In this document: positions 45,605 to 53,887 of the stretch, in pieces
Numbering within the stretch: the first letter of the stretch is position 1
Layout: each line of letters begins with the position of its first letter
Assembly: GCF_016124105.1 (NCBI RefSeq)
Contig: NZ_JADGMQ010000007.1
Span: forward strand, 62,001 to 126,000
From: Aquamicrobium zhengzhouense
GTDB lineage: Bacteria > Pseudomonadota > Alphaproteobacteria > Rhizobiales > Rhizobiaceae
Length of the DNA: 64,000 nt
Direction: 5' to 3'
Position numbers and translations under genes: made by a program
The notes under the pieces: generated by a model
Database searches by the model: none
What the model saw: only the letters and a program-made list of their open reading frames with translations
Told to the model about the DNA's origin: nothing

Positions 45605-47422
45605 ATGAAATTTTCTACCGTGCTTTCTGCTACGGCAGGATTGCTCGCTGCGACCTGCGCCTATGCAAATGACGGTCTGCTGGAACTGCAGAAAAATCCT
45701 GATCTTTGGCCGACGCAGCTCGGCAATTACCAGGGCCAGCGATACAGCGAGCTCGATCAAATCAACAAGGACAACGTCGGTAACCTTCAGGTCGCCTGGC
45801 AGTTTTCGACCGGCGTGCTGCGCGGTCACGAAGGCGGCCCGCTCTACATCGGCGATGGCCGCATCTTCATTCATACGCCGTTCCCGAACAAGGTTTTTGC
45901 GCTCGATATCGACACCGGGCGCATGCTGTGGAAGTACGAGCCGGATCAGGACCCGCGCGCAATTGCGGTGATGTGCTGTGATACCGTCAACCGCGGTGTC
46001 GCCTACGCTGACGGCAAGATCTTCATTGCACAGGCGGCTGGCGAACTCGTTGCGCTCAACGCGGACAATGGCGAGGTTCTCTGGAGCGTTCAGAACGCCG
46101 ATCACACCATTGGCGAAACCCAGACCATGTCTCCGCTCGTCGTTGGTGACAAGGTCATCGTCGGCATCTCCGGCGGTGAATATGGCGTGCGTGCGCACAT
46201 GACCGCGTACAACATTGAAACCGGCGAAATGGAATGGCGCGGCTATTCACAGGGCCCGGACTCCGAGGTGCTGCTCGATCCGAACACCACCACGATGATG
46301 GGCAAGCCGATTGGCGAAGCCGACAAGGGCGTGTCCACCTGGCCTGAAGGCGAGTGGAAGCTGGGTGGTGGCGCCCCATGGGGCTGGATCACCTATGACC
46401 CGGATCTGAACCTGATCTATTATGGGACCGGTAACCCGGGCAGCTGGAACCCGGCGCAGCGCGCGGTCGACGGGAAACCTGCCGACAATCTGTGGTCGAT
46501 TTCGGTGATGGCCCGTGACGCAGATACCGGCCAGGTCAAGTGGGTCTACCAGAAGGTTCCGTTTGACGAGTGGGACTATGACGGCGTCAACGAAAACGTC
46601 CTCGTTGATCTGGAGATCGACGGTGAGCAGCGCAAGGCGCTCCACATCATCGACCGCACCGGCTTCGCATTCCTGATCGATCGTGAAACGGGCGTGCCGA
46701 TCAAGATCGAGAAGTTTGCTCCGGAGACCAACTGGGCGACGAGCTATGATCTTGAGACCGGTCGTCCGGTGCTTGATCCGAAGTTCAGCACCTTCACTCA
46801 GGGCGTAGACGTAAACACCACTGGCATCTGCCCGACCGCGATGGGTGCCAAGAACATGCAGCCATCTTCCTATTCGCAGAAGACGGGTCTGATCTACGCC
46901 GGCATCAACCGCATCTGCATGGACTATGAGCCATGGGAAGTCGAATATGTTGCCGGTCAGCCTTACGTCGGCGCGACCCTGGCCATGCATCCGTCTCCGA
47001 CTGAGTTGGGCGGCCATGGCGGTCTGGGCAGCTTCATTGCCTGGGATCCGGTCGAGATGAAGACCGTCTGGGAGATCGACGAGCCGTTCGCAGTTTGGAG
47101 TGGTGCGCTGACCACGGGTGGCGACGTTGCCTTCTACGGAACGCTCGAAGGCTACGTGAAGGCAGTCGACCAGGAAACTGGCAAGGAGCTTTGGAGCTTC
47201 AAGACCCCGTCGGGCGTCATCGGCAACGTCAACACGTTCCAGCATGAAGGCCGTCAGTATATCGGCGTTCTCTCGGGCGTCGGAGGCTGGGCAGGTATCG
47301 GTCTGGCCGCTGGCCTGACGGAGTCCGACGAAGGTCTCGGCGCGGTTGGCGTCTTCGGGCAGCTGTCCGACTACACCAATCTCGGTGGCGTTCTCACGCT
47401 CTTTGCTCTTCCGGAAAGCTAA
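45605..47422 (+). CDS. xoxF: lanthanide-type PQQ-dependent methanol/alcohol dehydrogenase, XoxF-like
   Basis: A 605-residue periplasmic quinoprotein, an eight-bladed propeller with signal peptide to about Ala21. The vicinal disulfide is Cys124-Cys125. Metal/PQQ-site residues are Glu192 (GGEYGV), Asn277 (GTGNP), catalytic Asp324 and, two residues on, Asp326 (WDYDG). This extra Asp marks lanthanide-dependent enzymes; calcium enzymes have Ala or Ser there. It oxidises methanol or other primary alcohols and passes electrons to a cytochrome c. XoxG- and XoxJ-like genes follow, and pqq genes lie 6 kb on. Ethanol or other alcohols as main substrate cannot be excluded. Confidence 0.9.
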   Translation: MKFSTVLSATAGLLAATCAYANDGLLELQKNPDLWPTQLGNYQGQRYSELDQINKDNVGNLQVAWQFSTGVLRGHEGGPLYIGDGRIFIHTPFPNKVFALDIDTGRMLWKYEPDQDPRAIAVMCCDTVNRGVAYADGKIFIAQAAGELVALNADNGEVLWSVQNADHTIGETQTMSPLVVGDKVIVGISGGEYGVRAHMTAYNIETGEMEWRGYSQGPDSEVLLDPNTTTMMGKPIGEADKGVSTWPEGEWKLGGGAPWGWITYDPDLNLIYYGTGNPGSWNPAQRAVDGKPADNLWSISVMARDADTGQVKWVYQKVPFDEWDYDGVNENVLVDLEIDGEQRKALHIIDRTGFAFLIDRETGVPIKIEKFAPETNWATSYDLETGRPVLDPKFSTFTQGVDVNTTGICPTAMGAKNMQPSSYSQKTGLIYAGINRICMDYEPWEVEYVAGQPYVGATLAMHPSPTELGGHGGLGSFIAWDPVEMKTVWEIDEPFAVWSGALTTGGDVAFYGTLEGYVKAVDQETGKELWSFKTPSGVIGNVNTFQHEGRQYIGVLSGVGGWAGIGLAAGLTESDEGLGAVGVFGQLSDYTNLGGVLTLFALPES

Positions 47423-47432
47423 ACCGAAAGCC

Positions 47433-47459
47433 AGGCAGGCCGCTTCATGCGGCCTGCCT
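47433..47459 (+). other. strong hairpin between xoxF and the cytochrome gene
   Basis: A perfect 11-bp GC-rich stem, 47433-47443 against 47449-47459, with a 5-base loop and no T-run. It starts 10 bp after the xoxF stop and probably protects xoxF mRNA or attenuates transcription so that xoxF is made in excess. Confidence 0.65.
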
Positions 47460-47507
47460 TCGGCCATTTCGTGACACTGCGAACAGTTTTCGATGAAAGC
47501 CCAAAGT

Positions 47508-47969
47508 ATGAAAAAAACCGCCCTGTTTGGCGTCGCTATATTCTCAGCGCTGGCCATCGGCATCAATTTCGCCGCTGCTCAGGAAGAAGACAGCGCCGAA
47601 AGCAAGTTCAATTACACGGTTGTAGACGGCAAGAAAGTCGATGAGAGCACCCTGACGGGTTACAACATTTATGGCGGCTCATGCATGGCCTGCCACGGCC
47701 CGGACGGTCTCGGCTCCAGTTTTGCCCCAAGCCTTGTGAGGGCTGTCCAGCGCCGCACTTTCGAAGATTTTGCGCAGACCATCGCCGGTGGCCGCTCCTT
47801 GCAGCCGGGAATGGTGATGCCATCCTTTGGCGAAGACATGCGCGTGATGAGCCACATTGAAGATCTGTGGAACTATCTTGGCGCGCGCGCCGAAGGCGGT
47901 CTGGGTCGAGGGCGGCCACGTGCGCTTGACGCCGACAATGGAGAAGCGGCGGCAGACAAGAAGGGCTGA
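47508..47969 (+). CDS. xoxG: cytochrome c, XoxG-like electron acceptor
   Basis: A 153-residue secreted cytochrome c with signal peptide (KKTALFGVAIFSALAIG ... FAAAQ), haem site CMACH and axial Met in VMPSF. Its position directly after xoxF and before a XoxJ-like gene matches xoxG, the specific electron acceptor of XoxF. ATG 47493 is an alternative start five codons upstream; neither has a strong ribosome-binding site. The C-terminal tail is charged and Gly/Arg rich. Confidence 0.83.
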   Translation: MKKTALFGVAIFSALAIGINFAAAQEEDSAESKFNYTVVDGKKVDESTLTGYNIYGGSCMACHGPDGLGSSFAPSLVRAVQRRTFEDFAQTIAGGRSLQPGMVMPSFGEDMRVMSHIEDLWNYLGARAEGGLGRGRPRALDADNGEAAADKKG

Positions 47970-48043
47970 TGATCTCGCTGCGGTTCCCTGTCAGCGGGGG
48001 GCTCGTTGAGACGAGGAAAATACGGGTAGGAGTTGGCGCTGAC

Positions 48044-48892
48044 ATGAGCTTTTTCAGAACGAAAATCTTACTGTGTGGTTTCGCTGCAATTTCGATCGGC
48101 ATGTTGTCGGCAGCGAGCGCCAACCCGCCCGAGTTGATAGAGCGCGGTGCTTTGCGGGTCTGCGCGGACGGAAACAACCTTCCCTTTTCAAATCAGGCCG
48201 GCGAGGGGTTCGAAAACAAGATCGCCGAACTGATGGCTGAAGATCTTGATCTTCCGCTGACTTATGTCTGGGCTCCCCAGGTCATGGGCTTTGTCCGCAA
48301 TACGCTTGAATTGCGGATCTGCGACGTGATCATCGGCATTGTCGCGGGGTATGGGCTGGTTCAGAACACAAATTCCTACTACCGCTCGACTTACTCCGTC
48401 GTGCTCCCTGCAGATTCCACCTTCGAGCCGAACAGCCTCAAGGATGACGGCTTTCGCGGGCTGAGGGTCGGCGTGGTGCATGACACGCCAGCCATGATGC
48501 CGCTGCGTAGGTCCGGCGCGAACATCGAGCTCTACCGTGCTCACACAGATACGCGAACCGTCCACCCCGTCCGCGACGCGATCAAGGACGTTGCAGCAGG
48601 GGAAACGGATGCCGCGGTGATCTGGGGACCGATCGCCGGTTATTTCGCGGCACGTCAGGATCCGCCTCTCAAGGTCTATTCGATCGCGCCTGCCGAGGCC
48701 GGCGATGCGCGTCTGGACTATCGTATCACGATGGGCATCCGGCGAAACGAGCCCCAGTGGAAAGACTGGATCAACGATTTCATCAGCCGGTACCAGAACG
48801 AAATCAACGATATTCTACATGAGTATGAAGTGCCGTTGCTCGATGAGCGAGGCAATTTCATTCAGGCCTCCAGCGATGATGGCAAGGGCTAG
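48044..48892 (+). CDS. xoxJ: quinoprotein-associated periplasmic binding protein, XoxJ-like
   Basis: A 282-residue periplasmic binding-fold protein of the MoxJ/XoxJ family: signal peptide to about Ala25, then RGALRVCADGNNLPFSNQAGEGFENKIAELMAEDL, a pattern typical of this group. AGGAG lies upstream of ATG 48044; the frame opens at 47969 but lacks a signal-peptide-like start. XoxJ is thought to help XoxF mature or assemble rather than import a ligand. Part of the xoxFGJ run. Confidence 0.85.
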   Translation: MSFFRTKILLCGFAAISIGMLSAASANPPELIERGALRVCADGNNLPFSNQAGEGFENKIAELMAEDLDLPLTYVWAPQVMGFVRNTLELRICDVIIGIVAGYGLVQNTNSYYRSTYSVVLPADSTFEPNSLKDDGFRGLRVGVVHDTPAMMPLRRSGANIELYRAHTDTRTVHPVRDAIKDVAAGETDAAVIWGPIAGYFAARQDPPLKVYSIAPAEAGDARLDYRITMGIRRNEPQWKDWINDFISRYQNEINDILHEYEVPLLDERGNFIQASSDDGKG

Positions 48893-48903
48893 GGGAGGTT
48901 CGA

Positions 48904-49527
48904 ATGAGCATGCGTAATTGGATATTTGCCGGCGTCGCGATCTTCTCGATCGCTGCGCCGGGTGCGGCGCTTGCACAAAGAGCGGCTGGAGGGCCGCCGG
49001 ATTGGCCATGTGTGCAACGGCTTGTCCCCGAGCTTTCCGCAAGCGCCATCTGGCGGGGCCCGGCAATCGACTCCCTCGACAAGAAGTGGTGGAGCGACAG
49101 CGAGATTGGCCCGCTGGTCCGCTTCGCCGTAGCGCGTGCGACCTCGCAGGAAGATGCGCTCGCGCGCGTGTCCGCGTTTGCGCAGCAGATGCCGGAGGAG
49201 GAAAAGGATACTCGGCTAACGATGCTGTTTTCCGGCCTCTTCGAGAAGATCAGCACGGAGCGAACGCGCACCATCGACAAGATCAGGAGCTATTCCCGCG
49301 GCCAGGTCCGGCAGCTCGAGGCGATCGGCACCATCGTGGACGATCTGGAAGCAGCGCGCAGTGCTGAGGATGCCGAAAAGATCGCCCGGCTTGAGCAGGA
49401 GATTTTCTGGGAGAAGCGGCTGTTCGACAGCCGCCAGGCTTCGCTGCGGGCGCTATGTGAACAGCCTTACCTTTTGGAAGAGCGGCTGAGCCGTCTGGTT
49501 CGGGCGATGCAGCCTGCCAAGAAGTGA
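48904..49527 (+). CDS. secreted protein of unknown function in the xoxF operon
   Basis: A 207-residue protein. Signal peptide ends near ALAQR; the rest is mostly charged helix, with a likely coiled coil at about 110-175 and two Cys that could form a disulfide (WPCVQR and ALCEQP). GGGGAGG precedes ATG 48904. I do not recognise a family fold. Its place between xoxJ and the cupredoxin-like gene suggests a periplasmic accessory of the quinoprotein system. Confidence 0.75.
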   Translation: MSMRNWIFAGVAIFSIAAPGAALAQRAAGGPPDWPCVQRLVPELSASAIWRGPAIDSLDKKWWSDSEIGPLVRFAVARATSQEDALARVSAFAQQMPEEEKDTRLTMLFSGLFEKISTERTRTIDKIRSYSRGQVRQLEAIGTIVDDLEAARSAEDAEKIARLEQEIFWEKRLFDSRQASLRALCEQPYLLEERLSRLVRAMQPAKK

Positions 49528-49590
49528 TCAAATGCTGGTGGTTTTGATCGGCGCCAGAATTTTTAGAACGAAAGCAACAAGGAGGAATGC

Positions 49591-50028
49591 ATGCGGATTT
49601 TCAAAGCAGCGACCTTGGCGGTCGGCCTTTTGGTCAGCGGAGGCATTGCAGCTCAGGCGCAGACCCTTGACCCGGCCTATCACGGCCTTGAACGCCTTGA
49701 ACCTCTGGTTCTCGGATCGGAAGACAACGACTTCTACATGGAGCCGAAGGAGTACCGGCTCAAGGTCGGTCAGGGTTATCGCTGGGTTCTGAAGGCAGCA
49801 GCAGACTTTGAATACGGCGTGGTGGCGCCTGAGTTCTTCCGCAATATCTGGATCCGCAAGATCGAAGTCGGTGATGCCGAGATCAAGACCTCCAGTCTCG
49901 ATGAGATCGAGTTCGAGGATGAAGGCGAAGCGGAACTGTTCTTCGTTATGGTCCGTCCTGGAACTTACGAGTTCAAGGTACGCGGCATGGAATCGCGCGG
50001 CATGGTCGGCAAGATCATCGTCGAATAA
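49591..50028 (+). CDS. secreted cupredoxin-fold protein lacking copper ligands
   Basis: A 145-residue protein with signal peptide to about Gln24. The C-terminal half follows the proteobacterial cupredoxin pattern: EFFRNIWIRKIEV, an acidic stretch at about 101-113, then FFVMVRPGTYEFKVRGMESRGMVGKIIVE. In copper-binding relatives this end holds Cys, His and Met ligands. Here the Cys position is Val130, the His is missing, the loop is about two residues shorter and only Met138 remains. It therefore probably does not bind copper as a blue-copper protein. Role in the xoxF operon unknown. AGGAGG precedes the start. Confidence 0.72.
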   Translation: MRIFKAATLAVGLLVSGGIAAQAQTLDPAYHGLERLEPLVLGSEDNDFYMEPKEYRLKVGQGYRWVLKAAADFEYGVVAPEFFRNIWIRKIEVGDAEIKTSSLDEIEFEDEGEAELFFVMVRPGTYEFKVRGMESRGMVGKIIVE

Positions 50029-50051
50029 TTCCAGCTTTGCATTGATGCGTG

Positions 50052-50073
50052 CGTGCCGCCGAAAGGCGGCGCG
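50052..50073 (+). other. hairpin with GAAA tetraloop
   Basis: A 9-bp GC-rich stem (one wobble), 50052-50060 against 50065-50073, closes a GAAA loop. It lies between the cupredoxin-like gene and the next binding-protein gene and has no T-run. Confidence 0.55.
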
Positions 50074-50090
50074 GGTGAGGAGCGCGAACC

Positions 50091-51323
50091 ATGTATTTGA
50101 ACGATTCTCACGAACAGTCGCGAGAACGCCGGTTTTTTTCATCAAATGTCTGCAGCCGACTTGTCGGGACGGCTGCAGGGCTTCTGATGGCGACGGCATT
50201 GGCAGCAGCCAACGATCAGGTGCGCATCGGCTTCATCGGGCTTGAACCTGACGGGCAGGAGCCTGTTTCGCTGCTTGATGTCGTTGCGGAAGATGACGGT
50301 CTTGCGGGTGCCCGTCTTGCGATCGAGGATAACAACGCGACTGGCACCTTCATGGGCCAGGAGTTCATCCTCGAGGAAAAAATCCTGCCGCGTGATGGCG
50401 ACGTTGCCGCTGCCGCCGTCGAACTCGTGAACGGTGACGTCAAGTGGATACTGAGCGCGCTGCCACGCGAAAAGCTGAACACGCTTCTCGACGCGGCAGG
50501 CGATGCCACGGTGTTCAACGTTGCAGCACCAGATAATGTCCTGCGCAATGAGGAATGCCGGGCGAACCTTTACCACACCGTTGCGAGCCGCCGGATGCTG
50601 ACGGACGCGCTGGCCCAGTTCCTCATCTACAAGCGGTGGACTCGCTGGGCGCTCGTCGTTGGCAATACGCCAGAGGACGAGCAGGGTGCCGAAGCATTGA
50701 AGCAATCTGCCGAGCGTTTCGGAGCCGAGATTGTCAGTGAGAAAAAGTGGCCACACACACCGCTAGCGCGCCGCTCGGAAGGCGGCTTCCATGCGATCCA
50801 GCGTGAAGTGCCGGTCTTCCTCCAGGACCTCGAGGATCACGACATCCTTCTGGTGATCGATGAGACCGACTATTTCGGCGAGTACATCCCGCATCAGACA
50901 TGGGTGCCGCGCCCGGTCGGCGGCACGCAAGGACTGACGGCGGCGGCTTGGCATCGCGCCCATGAATCTTGGGGGGCGGTACAACTTCACCGCCGCTTTG
51001 AGCGGCGTGCCAACCGATGGATGTCGCCAGTCGACTATGCGGCATGGGTGGCCGTACGCTCTCTTGGAGAGGCGGCGACACGCGCGGGTTCTGTCGAGGA
51101 AGGGCCGATGCTCGACTATCTCAAGGGCGAGAGCTTCCAGCTCGGCGCCTATATGGGTGAACCCGTCACGTTCCGGTCGTGGGATCGCCAGCTACGCCAG
51201 CCGATCCTTGTTGCAGGCCCGCGCATGGTTGTCTCTGTGTCCCCACAGGAAGGCTTTTTGCACCCCCGAACGTTGCTGGACACGCTGGGTGATGACGAAG
51301 CCGAGACCGGTTGCAAGAACTAA
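50091..51323 (+). CDS. PQQ-alcohol-oxidation-associated ABC-type binding protein
   Basis: A 410-residue periplasmic protein resembling branched-chain amino-acid-type binding proteins, of the set found with PQQ-dependent alcohol dehydrogenases. A hydrophobic signal segment (about 25-40) follows an unusually long charged N-terminus; then VRIGFIGLEP and a two-lobed fold. GGAG precedes ATG 50091. The ABC ATPase and permease encoded downstream do not look like its usual import partners, so the ligand and direction of transport are unknown. Confidence 0.82.
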   Translation: MYLNDSHEQSRERRFFSSNVCSRLVGTAAGLLMATALAAANDQVRIGFIGLEPDGQEPVSLLDVVAEDDGLAGARLAIEDNNATGTFMGQEFILEEKILPRDGDVAAAAVELVNGDVKWILSALPREKLNTLLDAAGDATVFNVAAPDNVLRNEECRANLYHTVASRRMLTDALAQFLIYKRWTRWALVVGNTPEDEQGAEALKQSAERFGAEIVSEKKWPHTPLARRSEGGFHAIQREVPVFLQDLEDHDILLVIDETDYFGEYIPHQTWVPRPVGGTQGLTAAAWHRAHESWGAVQLHRRFERRANRWMSPVDYAAWVAVRSLGEAATRAGSVEEGPMLDYLKGESFQLGAYMGEPVTFRSWDRQLRQPILVAGPRMVVSVSPQEGFLHPRTLLDTLGDDEAETGCKN

Positions 51324-51346
51324 TCGATTTTTTGGGAGGATTATTG

Positions 51347-52324
51347 ATGGCCTACAGGTTGAAAACAGCGACGGCCTTGATCGGCGCCCTTGTGTTGGCG
51401 ATGGCGGTTCCAGCGCATGCGGAGAAGATCTTCGTTTCCAACGAACAGGACAACACTGTCTCGGTCATTGATGGCGACAGCCTTGAGGTGGTTGATACGA
51501 TCAATGTCAGCCGTCGGCCTCGCGCCATGGCGCTCAGCAACGACAAGAAGTACCTGTTCGTTGCAGGCGGTGATGACGAAGCGGTCGATATGATCGACAT
51601 TGCGACGCACGAACTGGTGCAGACCCTCAGCTCCGGTCCAGATCCGGAGGTGATCCGCGTCGATCCGAACCGGCCTTACATCTATATCTCCAACGAGGAC
51701 GATAACATCGTCACCGTCATCGACTATGAAAAGCGCACCCGCGTGACCGAAATTCCGGTCGGGGTCGAGCCGGAAGGCATCGGCATTAGCCCGGACGGGC
51801 GCTGGGTCGTCAACACCACCGAGACGACTAACATGGCGCATTTCATCGACACCGAAGAAATGCGTGTGACGCAGAACGTCCTCGTCGATGCCCGTCCGCG
51901 TCATGCCGAGTTCAAGCATGATGGCAGCGAGGTCTGGGTCTCCTCCGAGATCGGCGCGACGGTTTCGGTCATCGACATGGACAAGTTCGAGATCAAGCAC
52001 ACGATCAACTTTGACGTGCCTGGCGTGACACGCGAGTCCGTTCAGGCGGTGGGCGTGGAGCTGTCTTCCGACGGCAAGCGCGCCTATGTGGCGCTCGGGC
52101 CTTCGAACCGCGTTGCCGTGGTTGATCAGGAAACCTACGAGGTGCTCGACTACGTCCTCGTCGGTCAGCGCGTCTGGCACCTCGCGCTCGATACCGCCGA
52201 GAAACGCCTGTTCACGACGAACGGCGTCAGTGGCGACGTGACGGTGATCGATGTTGAGACAAACGAGCCGCAGGTTTCGATCCCGGTCGGCCGCTTCCCG
52301 TGGGGGGTGATCGTCGTCGAGTGA
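51347..52324 (+). CDS. PQQ-associated YVTN beta-propeller protein
   Basis: A 325-residue secreted seven-bladed propeller made of YVTN-type repeats (for example IFVSNEQDNTVSVID, IYISNEDDNIVTVID, VWVSSEIGATVSVID). Signal peptide ends near AHAEK. GGGAGG precedes ATG 51347. The family is known from PQQ-dependent alcohol-catabolism clusters; the role is unproven. Confidence 0.87.
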   Translation: MAYRLKTATALIGALVLAMAVPAHAEKIFVSNEQDNTVSVIDGDSLEVVDTINVSRRPRAMALSNDKKYLFVAGGDDEAVDMIDIATHELVQTLSSGPDPEVIRVDPNRPYIYISNEDDNIVTVIDYEKRTRVTEIPVGVEPEGIGISPDGRWVVNTTETTNMAHFIDTEEMRVTQNVLVDARPRHAEFKHDGSEVWVSSEIGATVSVIDMDKFEIKHTINFDVPGVTRESVQAVGVELSSDGKRAYVALGPSNRVAVVDQETYEVLDYVLVGQRVWHLALDTAEKRLFTTNGVSGDVTVIDVETNEPQVSIPVGRFPWGVIVVE

Positions 52325-53070
52325 TCCCAGCGTCCCCAACACCCTCGGCGCTCTGCGTCGAGGGTCTCACATTCAGCTATTCCGGCAAGCCGGTTTTGGA
52401 GGATGTGAGCTTCAAGATCGAACCGGGTGAATTCACTGTCTTGCTGGGGCCAAATGGTGCCGGCAAGACGACGCTGTTTTCATTGATCACGCGGCTTTAC
52501 GACAGCCGTGTCGGCAAAATCAGCATCAATGGCGCGGAAGTACGGGCCGCGCCGGGGGCGGCTTTGTCACGGCTTGGCGTTGTTTTCCAGCAGCCGACCC
52601 TCGATCTTGATCTGACTGTCCGGCAAAACCTTCTCTACCACGCGGCCCTGCATGGCCTGTCACGACGCACGGCAGCGGAACGAATGGAGGAGAAGCTGCT
52701 TCGCGTCGGAATGCAGGATCAGGTCCGAGCAAGGGTCCGCCAGCTTTCCGGAGGCCAGAGGCGCCGGATCGAGATTGCCCGTGCGCTGTTGCACGAGCCA
52801 GCCCTCCTGCTTCTAGATGAGCCGACGGTCGGCCTTGATATTGCGAGCCGCAGGGTTCTGGTGGATCACACACACAGCCTTTGCGAAGAGCAGGGTGTCG
52901 CGGTTCTATGGGCAACCCACCTTATTGATGAGGTGGAAGATAGGGATACGGTCATCATCCTTCACCGTGGCAAGATACGCGCCCATGGCGATGTCGCGAC
53001 GGTCACCGCTGCGGCTGGTTCGGCCTCATTGGGCGGGACTTTTCAAGCTCTGACGGAAGGCAGACAATGA
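52321..53070 (+). CDS. PQQ-associated ABC transporter ATPase
   Basis: A 249-residue ATPase of the exporter-type DrrA/CcmA group: Walker A GPNGAGKTT, signature LSGGQRRR, LLLDEPTVGLD. GTG 52321 overlaps the propeller gene's stop as GTGA. With the permease gene it forms the ABC component of the PQQ-associated set; the ATPase type suggests export rather than import. Confidence 0.88.
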   Translation: MIPASPTPSALCVEGLTFSYSGKPVLEDVSFKIEPGEFTVLLGPNGAGKTTLFSLITRLYDSRVGKISINGAEVRAAPGAALSRLGVVFQQPTLDLDLTVRQNLLYHAALHGLSRRTAAERMEEKLLRVGMQDQVRARVRQLSGGQRRRIEIARALLHEPALLLLDEPTVGLDIASRRVLVDHTHSLCEEQGVAVLWATHLIDEVEDRDTVIILHRGKIRAHGDVATVTAAAGSASLGGTFQALTEGRQ

Positions 53071-53876
53071 GTGCGGCAGCATATTTGCGATGCTTTCTCG
53101 GGATCGTCTATCGCGAGCTACTGCGCTTCGTTCACCAGCGCGGCCGTTTCATTGCGGCGCTCGTGCGGCCTCTCGTCTGGCTGATCGTCTTTGCGGCCGG
53201 CTTTCGCATGGCGCTCGGTGTGGCAATCTCGCCGCCCTACAAAACCTACATTCTCTACGAGATTTACATCGTGCCGGGCCTGATCGGTATGATCCAGCTT
53301 TTCAACGGCATGCAGAGTTCGCTTTCCATGGTTTATGACCGCGAATTGGGAAGCATGCGCGTTTTGCTGGTCAGTCCGTTACCTCGCTGGTTCCTGCTTT
53401 TGAGCCGCCTTGCTGCAAGCACGCTGGTCTCAATCGTGCAGGTCTATGCGTTTCTTTTCCTCGCCTGGGCTTACGGCATCAGGCTGCCCTATGGAAACGC
53501 CTTGCTTTTGCTGCCTGCCCTGTTCCTGACCGGCCTGATGCTGGGCTCGATGGGCCTGCTGCTGTCATCCCTGATCAAGCAGCTGGAAAACTTCGCGGGC
53601 GTGATGAACTTCGTCATCTTCCCGATGTTCTTCCTGTCGTCCGCGCTCTACCCGATCTGGCGGATCAAGGAAGGATCGCCGCTGCTGGCTCAACTCGCAA
53701 CGTTCAATCCGTTCACCTATGCGGTCGAGATGATCCGGTTCTCGTTCTACGGCCAAGTGAACGTTCACGCCGTCGCCGTCACACTTGGCGTGACAGCGAT
53801 ACTCCTCGCTCTTGCCATATTGGGTTACAATCCGGCGCGCGGGATGATGGCACGAAAGCGAACGACCGAGGCCTGA
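53067..53876 (+). CDS. PQQ-associated ABC-2-type permease
   Basis: A 269-residue ABC-2-type membrane protein with about six helices and the NPFTYAVEMIRF motif near the end. Coupled to the ATPase gene by ATGA. ABC-2 permeases usually export. Last gene of the xoxF-side run; it meets pqqE tail to tail. Confidence 0.88.
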   Translation: MSAAAYLRCFLGIVYRELLRFVHQRGRFIAALVRPLVWLIVFAAGFRMALGVAISPPYKTYILYEIYIVPGLIGMIQLFNGMQSSLSMVYDRELGSMRVLLVSPLPRWFLLLSRLAASTLVSIVQVYAFLFLAWAYGIRLPYGNALLLLPALFLTGLMLGSMGLLLSSLIKQLENFAGVMNFVIFPMFFLSSALYPIWRIKEGSPLLAQLATFNPFTYAVEMIRFSFYGQVNVHAVAVTLGVTAILLALAILGYNPARGMMARKRTTEA

Positions 53877-53887
53877 ACCGTTCAGGC
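53871..53887. terminator. palindrome made of two convergent stop codons
   Basis: GCCTGAAC and GTTCAGGC form a 17-bp inverted repeat with one central base. It contains the TGA stops of both the ABC permease (53874-53876) and pqqE (53882-53884 on the minus strand). There is no T-run; it could act as a weak bidirectional terminator. Confidence 0.45.

Noticed and set aside
49591-50028. lanmodulin-like lanthanide-binding protein
   Set aside because: The acidic stretch does not form EF-hand loops (no 12-residue D-x-D-x-D repeats); the framework is cupredoxin-like.
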